Shown piece by piece: positions 1-5,389 of a DNA stretch of 9,018 bases. The first letter of the stretch is position 1, and every line of letters starts with the position of its first letter. The stretch is taken from the NCBI GenBank assembly GCA_021730835.1, contig JAKFYP010000013.1, forward strand, positions 1-9,018, in the 5' to 3' direction. The DNA comes from Alphaproteobacteria bacterium (GTDB taxonomy: Bacteria > Pseudomonadota > Alphaproteobacteria > Rickettsiales > UBA998). A program made the translations under genes and the position numbers. The notes under the pieces are model-generated. The model saw only the letters and a program-made list of their open reading frames with translations. It was not told where the DNA came from and searched no databases.

Positions 1-3
1 CAA

Positions 4-35
4 CCCTCTCCCCCTTCAAAAAAAGGGGGAGAGGG
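4..35. repeat. GC-rich hairpin, dispersed-repeat-like
   Basis: Arms at 4-16 (CCCTCTCCCCCTT) and 23-35 (AAGGGGGAGAGGG) are a perfect 13-bp inverted repeat around a 6-nt CAAAAA loop. A second G-rich stretch (GGGTGAGGGGG, 70-80) lies shortly downstream. This combination resembles the CCCTCTCCC / GGGTGAGGG intergenic repeats dispersed in many proteobacterial genomes, and it could also act as a terminator for a gene left of the window. The following bases (AGTTTCACC) are not a strong T-run, so the terminator role is uncertain. The copy number in this genome cannot be judged here. Confidence 0.55.
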
Positions 36-143
36 AGTTTCACCGTGATTGCGGCGGACTCTGAAAACCGGGTGAGGGGGAAGTATGAAAAAAATCAACC
101 GGAGCATACGGGGTAATCAGAAAACGAAATACCATCGGAACGT

Positions 144-551
144 ATGAAAAGATTTATTACGCTTGCGGCTCTGCTTTGTCTCAGCGGATGTTATCCGGTT
201 TATAAGACATTACAGGCGAAAACCAGTTTTGTTGTGATTGATGAAAGCCGGAAACCGCTCAGGGATGCGGAAGTAATACTTATATCCAGCGCCTACCCTT
301 ACGGAGATGAAAAATCCAGAATGAGCAAATTTACGGACGAGCTTGGTAAAGCAGATTTCAACTCCATACATGAGTTTCGCATTGAAAGCCTTATGATACA
401 CGGAAGAGAAGAATTTTTCTGGAATTGGTGTGTCTATAAAAAGGGGTACGAAACGAATCAATCTCAAAACACCGGCAGCGACAATTTCTCATCCGCAAAT
501 ACGGTAATGCTAAAAAGAGGGAATTCACAGCCGTGCAAACCGCGACTGTAG
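144..551 (+). CDS. Small putative lipoprotein, unknown function
   Basis: A 135-residue protein with a short basic N-terminus (MKR), a hydrophobic stretch and a lipobox LSGC with the acceptor Cys at residue 16. This predicts signal peptidase II processing and membrane anchoring through a lipid. After the Cys, residues about 28-50 (FVVIDESRKPLRDAEVILIS) read like the first strands of a carboxypeptidase-regulatory-like or transthyretin-like beta fold, where a 'V.D....PL..A.V' pattern is common. That fold call is inference; no enzymatic motif is seen. The ribosome binding site is weak (CGGAAC about 5 nt before ATG). The gene is less GC-rich than the iscR-cysE block it faces, so it may be an acquired accessory gene. 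It stands alone, converging on iscR. Confidence 0.7.
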   Translation: MKRFITLAALLCLSGCYPVYKTLQAKTSFVVIDESRKPLRDAEVILISSAYPYGDEKSRMSKFTDELGKADFNSIHEFRIESLMIHGREEFFWNWCVYKKGYETNQSQNTGSDNFSSANTVMLKRGNSQPCKPRL

Positions 552-640
552 TATTTCCGAATCAAATCCGGGTGCTTGAAGCATTTTCATTTGGTCGTGC
601 GCGTTGTTGTTGCTCGTCTCATGCCGCTTATGGCTGATTG

Positions 641-682
641 AGTTTGTGCTTACACACAAACTATGCGCCGCATAGGCGGCGC
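641..682. repeat. Compound palindrome between convergent genes
   Basis: The 259-bp gap between the lipoprotein gene and iscR has no credible gene. It contains AGTTTGTG (641-648) / CACAAACT (655-662), directly followed by GCGCCGC (665-671) / GCGGCGC (676-682). An overlapping alternative is CTATGC (661-666) / GCATAG (670-675). A weaker one lies at CGTTC (751-755) / GAACG (768-772) around CCCGCGGG. Because the flanking genes converge here, the hairpins may end transcription from either side, although no good U-tract follows. They could equally be a dispersed palindromic element. Confidence 0.5.
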
Positions 683-810
683 GTTCACCGCCGCGGGCGA
701 TAGCCGATTTGATTGATGTGCAGCCACACAGGTAAATCGGCATATCTACACGTTCACTTACCCGCGGGAACGACAAAACGGGCAGAAAAACACCCTGCTC
801 CGAATGGCTC

Positions 811-1269
811 TCAGGGAATAAACAGGGCCGCTTCCGGCTGGCGGGTGATCGGGCAGCGCTGCTCAACGCGCCCCTGCGCCACATCCTCCAGCGTGATATT
901 GCGCAGAAAGAGGTATATCTGCTGGCCCAGCCCCTCCCACAGATTATGGGTCAGGGCCTGCGTCGTCGTCGCCCGCCGGCCTTCCTCCGGCGCGGGGGCG
1001 TTGATGCGGATTTCCTCCTCGGCGGCCAGAATAATCTCGGAGATATGGATTTTCGCGGCCTTGCGTGCTAACCGGTAGCCACCGCCCGGGCCGCGCACCG
1101 AACTCACCAGCCCTGCCTTACGCAACCTCAGAAAAATCTGCTCAAGATACTTCAGCGGAATATCCTGTCGCTCGGCGATGGATTGCAGGGAAACAGGTGT
1201 CGCCTCTGCCTGAGCGGCCAGATCGACCAGCGCCGTGACCGCATAGCGCCCTTTGGTGCTGAGGATCAC
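811..1269 (-). CDS. iscR: Rrf2-family regulator, IscR-like, lacking cluster cysteines
   Basis: A 152-residue DNA-binding regulator. The N-terminal winged helix-turn-helix is strongly IscR-like: STKGRYAVTAL (4-14), then YLEQIFLRLRKAGLVSSVRGPGGGYRL (41-67) as recognition helix and wing. The C-terminal LTHNLWEGL...FLRNITLEDV also matches IscR. Classical IscR binds a [2Fe-2S] cluster through three Cys and one His between the wing and the LTH motif. Here that loop (about 88-106) has no Cys at all; His108 is kept, and the only Cys in the protein is C139 near the C-terminus. The start codon is GTG and overlaps the cysE stop (GTGA), implying translational coupling as the last gene of the operon. Family membership is sure. 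Whether it senses Fe-S, and so deserves the name IscR in function, is doubtful. No suf or isc genes lie downstream. Confidence 0.85.
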   Translation of the reverse strand: MILSTKGRYAVTALVDLAAQAEATPVSLQSIAERQDIPLKYLEQIFLRLRKAGLVSSVRGPGGGYRLARKAAKIHISEIILAAEEEIRINAPAPEEGRRATTTQALTHNLWEGLGQQIYLFLRNITLEDVAQGRVEQRCPITRQPEAALFIP

Positions 1270-1967
1270 GAAGCGCTTTCCTTCTTCTCCGGTTTGGGTA
1301 CGGCAACCGGCGTCACCGTAATATGCCGGCGTTTGATCTCCGCCTGCAACGCCGCCACCGCTTGGCGCAACTCGCGCAATTCCTCCTGCACCGGATCGGC
1401 ATGCTCATCGCAGGGCGTACCGTATGCTTCAAACGCGCCGGTTTCGGCATCCATATCACGCACCAGCGGATGCGCCGGAACACCCACCACCGTCGTATGC
1501 TCGGCCACATCGTCCACCACCACGGCGTTGGAGCCGATGCGCGCTCCCTCACCGATCCGCACCGGGCCAAGCAGCTTGGCTCCCGCCCCGATAATCACGC
1601 CGTCGCCGATCCGTGGATGACGCGGCCCTTTATCGAGCGAGATACCACCCAGCGTCACCCCATGATAGATCGTGACATTATCGCCGATAATCGCGGTTTC
1701 GCCGATGACCACCCCCATACCGTGATCAATAAACACTCCCTCACCAATTACTGCCGCCGGGTGAATCTCGATGCCGGTGAAAAAACGGGAAAAGTAGGAC
1801 AACCAGCGGGCTGGCAGGCGGATATTCTTATGCCACAACCAATGCGCCAGACGATGAAAGCACAGCGCATGGAAACCCGGATAGCATAATACCACCTCCA
1901 GCCTGCTGCGCGCCGCCGGGTCGCGCACCATCACCGCGCTCAAATCTTTTTTCAAACTTTCCAGCAT
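1266..1967 (-). CDS. cysE: Serine O-acetyltransferase
   Basis: Transfers acetyl from acetyl-CoA to L-serine, giving O-acetylserine, the substrate for cysteine synthesis in the cytoplasm. The 233-residue protein is the short (EpsC/Bacillus-like) form. It has a helical N-terminal part (1-60), then left-handed beta-helix hexapeptide repeats (about 66-165). These include GIEIHP (65-70), FIDHGMGVVIGE (79-90) with the likely catalytic His82 and partner acid Glu67, and YHGVTLGG (101-108). The C-terminal tail (about 191-215) is a charged, Leu/Ala-rich coiled-coil-like segment, followed by a Lys/Pro-rich end. A good Shine-Dalgarno (AAGGGAAGGGA) precedes ATG at 1967. It starts 21 bp after the upstream 196-residue gene ends and overlaps iscR by 4 nt, so the three genes very likely form one operon linking cysteine supply and an Fe-S-type regulator. 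Confidence 0.93.
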   Translation of the reverse strand: MLESLKKDLSAVMVRDPAARSRLEVVLCYPGFHALCFHRLAHWLWHKNIRLPARWLSYFSRFFTGIEIHPAAVIGEGVFIDHGMGVVIGETAIIGDNVTIYHGVTLGGISLDKGPRHPRIGDGVIIGAGAKLLGPVRIGEGARIGSNAVVVDDVAEHTTVVGVPAHPLVRDMDAETGAFEAYGTPCDEHADPVQEELRELRQAVAALQAEIKRRHITVTPVAVPKPEKKESAS

Positions 1968-1988
1968 ATCCCTTCCCTTTTGTGCTCT

Positions 1989-2579
1989 TTAGCATATTCC
2001 TCTATACGCCTCTTCCTCCCGAAACGCATCAACGGATAAAAAATCCTCCTTAGCCAGCAGTCCAAGAATTTCCTGCGCCGTATGTTCTTGCCCGGTCGTG
2101 CCGGTAATATGGCAGACGGATTTTCCCGCTTTATCCGTTCCCAATTCAACCCTGAACTCACTGGCAACCGTTTGCTCTGTATCAGGAGTATTTCCTAACA
2201 CCCCGGAAATTAATCTTTCCAGAAACTGCAATTTATTTTCTATCAGTTGCGCATCCGTTTTGCCGGGATTTTTTTGCCTGTCCCCCTCTGTCACCGCCAG
2301 CATTTGTTGCAAAAGCCCGACTGTTTCTCTTGCATCTGCATGGTGTTCCCCGGAGATGCCCATGCGCTCCAGCCATGTGTCATCTGCCTGCCCCGAGTCG
2401 CTATACTGCCTTAGCAACCTCATTATATCTTTTGGGACAGCATATAAAATCTTTTGCACATTGCCTAATGCCGCTTCCGCCTTCTCCCTGCCTCCCCGGA
2501 ATACAATCTCAACCCCTCCGTCGCCGTCACGGATTTCAGCGACAGGGGATGCCTTATCCGTATTTACATAGCGCGTCAT
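1989..2579 (-). CDS. Hypothetical protein, first gene of the cysE-iscR operon
   Basis: A 196-residue, mostly polar protein that I do not recognise. The frame is open further upstream, but ATG at 2579 is chosen because a good Shine-Dalgarno (AGGGAAGAG) lies just before it and the protein composition changes there from odd Cys/Trp-rich sequence to normal. It has no signal peptide or membrane segment. The N-terminal part (about 10-35, VAEIRDGDGGVEIVFRGG) could be a beta hairpin. The middle (35-125) is helical and rich in Leu, Lys and Glu, and the last third (135-165, SEFRVELGTDKAGKSVCHITG) looks like beta strands again before a helical acidic end. It lies 21 bp upstream of cysE, so cotranscription is likely. 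A regulatory or accessory role in sulfur or Fe-S metabolism would be guilt by association only. Confidence 0.75.
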   Translation of the reverse strand: MTRYVNTDKASPVAEIRDGDGGVEIVFRGGREKAEAALGNVQKILYAVPKDIMRLLRQYSDSGQADDTWLERMGISGEHHADARETVGLLQQMLAVTEGDRQKNPGKTDAQLIENKLQFLERLISGVLGNTPDTEQTVASEFRVELGTDKAGKSVCHITGTTGQEHTAQEILGLLAKEDFLSVDAFREEEAYRGIC

Positions 2580-2690
2580 GCCGCTCTTCCCTAAAAAACC
2601 ATTGAAAACCGCCGCGCACTGTATTATCAGCAAACATCCGCAATCGCACCAGAAATAATATACGCCCGCCAGCGTAGCAACAGGAACCAC
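2580..2690. promoter_or_regulatory. Divergent promoter region, hydrolase / cysE-iscR operon
   Basis: These 111 bp separate two divergent starts and must hold promoters for both directions. AT-rich candidate -10 elements are visible (TATTAT at 2622-2627 and TAATAT at 2656-2661 on the plus strand), but I could not pair either with a convincing -35 at 16-18 bp. IscR/Rrf2 autoregulation would be expected to act here, but no operator is clear by eye. Confidence 0.4.
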
Positions 2691-3386
2691 ATGCCCGAAG
2701 TGATATTCAACGGCCCCGAGGGAAGACTGGAGGGACGCTACCACCATAACCCCCAGTCCCGTGCCCCGCTGGCGCTTGTGCTGCACCCGCACCCGCTTTA
2801 CGGCGGCACGATGAACAACAAGATTGTCTACCGGCTGTTTCAGGCCTTTGCCCGCAGCGGATTTTCGGTGTTGCGCTTCAACTTCCGGGGTGTCGGGCGC
2901 TCGCTGGGCAGGTTCGACAACGGTGAGGGCGAATTAAGCGACGCCGCCGCCGCGATGGACTGGCTTCAGCATTATAACCCGGATGCCGCCTCCTGCTGGG
3001 TTTCGGGATTTTCCTTCGGCTCGTGGATTTCGATGCAGCTTCTGATGCGCCGCCCGGAGATTGACGGGTTTGTGGCAGTCTCTCCTCCCGCCGGGATGTA
3101 TGATTTCTCATTTCTCTCTCCCTGCCCGGCCTCTGGCCTGATTACGCAGGGTGATCGTGACGATATTGTCAAGGTCGAGGACGTGAACAAATTTGCTGAA
3201 AAGCTGAAGCATCAGAAATATTCGACCATCAAATACGAGGTATTTGAAGGATCGGATCACTATTACCGCAACGCGCAGGATGAACTGGAAGAAACCGTGC
3301 GCGCCTATATCGCCTCCCGCCTTGAGGGGCTGGCGAATGAGCGGCTTATGCAGGATAAAAAGCGCCGCCCGTCACAGGCCGGTTAA
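2691..3386 (+). CDS. Alpha/beta hydrolase (COG2945-like)
   Basis: A 231-residue cytoplasmic serine hydrolase of the small bacterial alpha/beta fold family. The signature HPHPLYGGTMNNK (32-44) after the first strand, FNFRGVGRS (63-71), and the nucleophile elbow G-F-S-F-G with Ser108 all fit this family. The likely acid is in GDRDDIV (154-160) and the likely catalytic His is His190 (GSDHYY). The substrate is unknown; relatives are annotated as hydrolases or esterases of no fixed substrate. The RBS is CAGGAAC about 5 nt before the ATG. The gene diverges from the cysE operon. Its last 41 bp overlap the 3' end of the convergent anmK gene, so the Lys/Arg-rich tail (about 222-231) is encoded antisense to anmK. 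Confidence 0.88.
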   Translation: MPEVIFNGPEGRLEGRYHHNPQSRAPLALVLHPHPLYGGTMNNKIVYRLFQAFARSGFSVLRFNFRGVGRSLGRFDNGEGELSDAAAAMDWLQHYNPDAASCWVSGFSFGSWISMQLLMRRPEIDGFVAVSPPAGMYDFSFLSPCPASGLITQGDRDDIVKVEDVNKFAEKLKHQKYSTIKYEVFEGSDHYYRNAQDELEETVRAYIASRLEGLANERLMQDKKRRPSQAG

Positions 3387-4512
3387 CTCCGGTCGTCGTC
3401 GGCAGGCTGAGCGGTAACTGCCGCATGGCCCGCACCGCCAGAAACGCGAATCCCTGTGCTTCCATCACATCCCCTTCCCAGCCCACGGCCTCGACCGGCT
3501 CGACGATGCCGCCCGCGTGCCGGGTCAGAAACGACGGCGGCGCGATGGCTTCGGAGCGGCTCAGGCGCATCGGCTCCCCGAGGATACATTCGGCCAGCGC
3601 GGTCATCACCGCCGGGTTACGCCTGCCGCCGCCGCTGACCAGCCAGCGATTGACCGGTGCGGGGAAATGGGTGGATGCGGTGGCGATAGTCTCCGCCGTG
3701 ACCTGCGCCAGCGTCGCCGCGCCGTCTTCGAGCGACAACCCCTCAACCGGGCGCAGGCTGAACGCATGGCGATCGAGCGACTTAGGCGGGATCTTGCGAA
3801 AATACGCGTCGCCCAGATAACCCGCGACAATATCCCGGTGGATTTTACCCGCCAGCGCCAGCTTGCCGTCCTCATCGTAGGGCTGGCCGGTGTGGCGGCG
3901 CACCCATTCATCCAGCAGCACGTTGCCCGGCCCGGTATCGAAAGCCAGAATGTCATGGGAAAGCAGGCTGCGCACGTTATGCTCCGAGCGGCCTACCCAG
4001 GTAACATTGGCAATCCCGCCGATATTGACCACGGCCAGCGGCAATTCCAGCTCGCGGCCCAGCGCGGCATGGAAAAGCGGAATCAGCGGCGCGCCTTCGC
4101 CGCCCGCCGCCACGTCGCGCCGCCGGAAATCCGTCACTACGTTGATGCCGGTTTTCTCGGCCAGCAGCGCCCCGTTGCCGATCTGATGCGTGATGCCGAT
4201 CTCCGGCCTGTGAAATAATGTCTGCCCGTGGAAACCGATCACCGTCACGTCAATCGGCTTGAGTTGCGCCTTTATCAGCAGCTTGCGCACGATCTCGGCA
4301 TGCAGCAGGGTCAGCTCCTGCTCGAGCATCAGGATATCGCCCTCGCCGCGCATCGCCGCATGGATACGCGTGCGCATCGCCTCAACGTAAGGTTCCGTCA
4401 AATGCGAGCCGCGCAGGTAGATTTCCTCCCCGTCGGTCTGAATGAGCGCGGCGTCAATCCCGTCGGCGGAAGTGCCGCTCATTAGTCCGATAGCGCGCAG
4501 GACGTTGGGCAT
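3346..4512 (-). CDS. anmK: Anhydro-N-acetylmuramic acid kinase
   Basis: Converts 1,6-anhydro-N-acetylmuramic acid plus ATP to MurNAc-6-phosphate, a cell-wall recycling step in the cytoplasm. At 388 residues it is slightly longer than the usual 365-375. Family motifs are present in order: GLMSGTSADGID (9-20, nucleotide binding), VIGFHGQTLFHRP (91-103), DFRRRDVAAGGEGAPL (128-143), VNIGGIANVTW (162-172), AFDTGPGNVLLD (190-201) with the likely catalytic Asp192, and VSGGGRRNP (292-300). The start ATG at 4512 has an AAGGGAGA Shine-Dalgarno. The C-terminal LPTTTGVNRPVTGG is typical of alphaproteobacterial copies, so the 3' overlap with the hydrolase is real. Its divergence from tyrS is a common alphaproteobacterial arrangement, here interrupted by a toxin-antitoxin pair. 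It may be partly read from the toxin-antitoxin promoter, 27 bp downstream of that pair. Confidence 0.95.
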   Translation of the reverse strand: MPNVLRAIGLMSGTSADGIDAALIQTDGEEIYLRGSHLTEPYVEAMRTRIHAAMRGEGDILMLEQELTLLHAEIVRKLLIKAQLKPIDVTVIGFHGQTLFHRPEIGITHQIGNGALLAEKTGINVVTDFRRRDVAAGGEGAPLIPLFHAALGRELELPLAVVNIGGIANVTWVGRSEHNVRSLLSHDILAFDTGPGNVLLDEWVRRHTGQPYDEDGKLALAGKIHRDIVAGYLGDAYFRKIPPKSLDRHAFSLRPVEGLSLEDGAATLAQVTAETIATASTHFPAPVNRWLVSGGGRRNPAVMTALAECILGEPMRLSRSEAIAPPSFLTRHAGGIVEPVEAVGWEGDVMEAQGFAFLAVRAMRQLPLSLPTTTGVNRPVTGGAFYPA

Positions 4513-4539
4513 GGAAGTCTCCCTTGTAGTAATTTCGTG

Positions 4540-4890
4540 TTAGCTATCCTGACGCGGGCCGGATTCCTCAATGAGGTCGCCTAAACCGGTTAAAATAACC
4601 GGCGGCTGATTGGGCAACTCTACGGTCAGATTCAGCTTGCCGCCCATCGCTTCGATATAACCGCGCAATGTCGAAAGCAACATATCCGAGCTTTTCTCCA
4701 TTCGCGATATATTCGACTGCGGTACATCCAGTTCCCGGGATATCTTACTCTGAGTCAATCCGGCCGCTTTTCTCACTTCCTGCAAATTACGATATTCAGC
4801 AATACGCCTTGCCGCACGCGCTTCAATCTCCTTGCGGTCATTGGGCGGTATTGTATCCCAGAATGTCTGTGCGTGTGGGCCAAGCGTCAT
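4540..4890 (-). CDS. HigA-type antitoxin, XRE family
   Basis: A 116-residue helix-turn-helix protein expected to bind and neutralise the toxin encoded just upstream and to repress the shared promoter. The HTH covers about residues 36-65: NLQEVRKAAGLTQSKISREL, then VPQSNISRMEK. The following SDMLLSTLRGYIEAMGGKLNLTVEL (68-92) is the usual helix plus strand of antitoxins paired with DUF891/RelE-like toxins. An N-terminal helix (18-34) precedes the HTH. Its ATG overlaps the toxin stop (ATGA), typical of a toxin-first HigBA-like operon. It is followed 27 bp later by anmK on the same strand. The family call is firm; naming it HigA rather than another XRE antitoxin is a convention. Confidence 0.88.
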   Translation of the reverse strand: MTLGPHAQTFWDTIPPNDRKEIEARAARRIAEYRNLQEVRKAAGLTQSKISRELDVPQSNISRMEKSSDMLLSTLRGYIEAMGGKLNLTVELPNQPPVILTGLGDLIEESGPRQDS

Positions 4891-5249
4891 TGCTTCTTCT
4901 CCTTCAGTCGCATCTGATGATCGCTAAAACGTTCATCGGCAGTTTTAATCGGTTGTTTGTAAAAACGCTTCTGGCTGACTCCGGCCTTGTCGCCCGCCAC
5001 AAGCAATATCGCTTTACGTTCCAGATCGAATGCAAAGGCGACTCGCCAGACGCCGTGATCCGCATCAAACCGTATCTCCTTCATATTGGCGTGTTTTGAT
5101 CCTTTCAGCGTATCCACCTGTGGACGCCCCAAGCGGGGGCCAATGGCCTCAAGTATCCTGATTTCTTCCGCCATAGCTTTGCGCACTTCCAGCGCCAGAC
5201 GCTGCACCTCTTCCAGAAACAACGGATGAAAATCAACGATCCATTCCAT
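4887..5249 (-). CDS. HigB-type toxin (RelE/ParE superfamily, DUF891-like)
   Basis: A 120-residue toxin, probably a ribosome-dependent mRNA interferase like other members of this group. Pattern matches: MEWIVDFHPLFLEEV at the N-terminus, GPRLGRPQVDTLKGSKHANMKEIR (37-60), VWRVAFAFD (67-75), and AILLVAGDKAG (79-89) before RFYKQPIKTADERFSDH. It has the full family length and no visible damage, so it is probably active. I start it at ATG 5249 (MEWIV). An in-frame TTG at 5279 would add ten AT-encoded residues (TIYIIYGIF) that look like non-coding promoter sequence. There is no clear Shine-Dalgarno before 5249. It is first in the pair and its TGA overlaps the antitoxin ATG. Confidence 0.87.
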   Translation of the reverse strand: MEWIVDFHPLFLEEVQRLALEVRKAMAEEIRILEAIGPRLGRPQVDTLKGSKHANMKEIRFDADHGVWRVAFAFDLERKAILLVAGDKAGVSQKRFYKQPIKTADERFSDHQMRLKEKKQ

Positions 5250-5250
5250 A

Positions 5251-5279
5251 AATATACCATAAATGATATATATCGTCAA
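5251..5279 (-). promoter_or_regulatory. Candidate toxin-antitoxin promoter and operator
   Basis: On the minus strand, TTGACG (5279-5274), a 17-bp spacer and TATATT (5256-5251) make a near-ideal sigma-70-type promoter. The same stretch has a direct repeat CCATAAAT (5246-5253 and 5257-5264) and a repeated GATATAT (5265-5271 and 5281-5287), plausible antitoxin operators. The -10 lies only one base before the toxin ATG at 5249, so a transcript from this promoter would be leaderless at best or begin inside the gene. A promoter slightly further upstream is the alternative. Confidence 0.4.
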
Positions 5280-5338
5280 AGATATATTCTGGTGACTATC
5301 CTTTTTCTTACCAGCAAACCCCCATTACGGCAAAGAAG

Positions 5339-5367
5339 TTGCGTCCGGGCGACACCGCGTTTATACA
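5339..5367 (+). promoter_or_regulatory. Candidate tyrS promoter
   Basis: TTGCGT (5339-5344), a 17-bp spacer and TATACA (5362-5367) give a good sigma-70-type promoter pointing to tyrS. Transcription would begin near 5374, which argues against the in-frame TTG at 5339 and favours ATG 5390 (or 5420) as the start. Confidence 0.45.
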
Positions 5368-5389
5368 TCCGGCTATGAACGATGCGAAT

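Noticed and set aside
525..884. Minus-strand frame of 119 codons between the lipoprotein gene and iscR
   Set aside because: It overlaps the 3' end of iscR on the same strand, runs through the palindrome cluster, and its Ser/Cys/Arg-rich composition does not look like a folded protein.
2580..2792. 71-codon N-terminal extension of the 196-residue protein
   Set aside because: It would overlap the start of the divergent hydrolase, has odd Cys/Trp composition, and ATG 2579 has a good Shine-Dalgarno.
3517..4218. Plus-strand frame of 233 codons inside anmK
   Set aside because: An antisense shadow in GC-rich coding DNA; AnmK motifs on the minus strand are complete and unambiguous.
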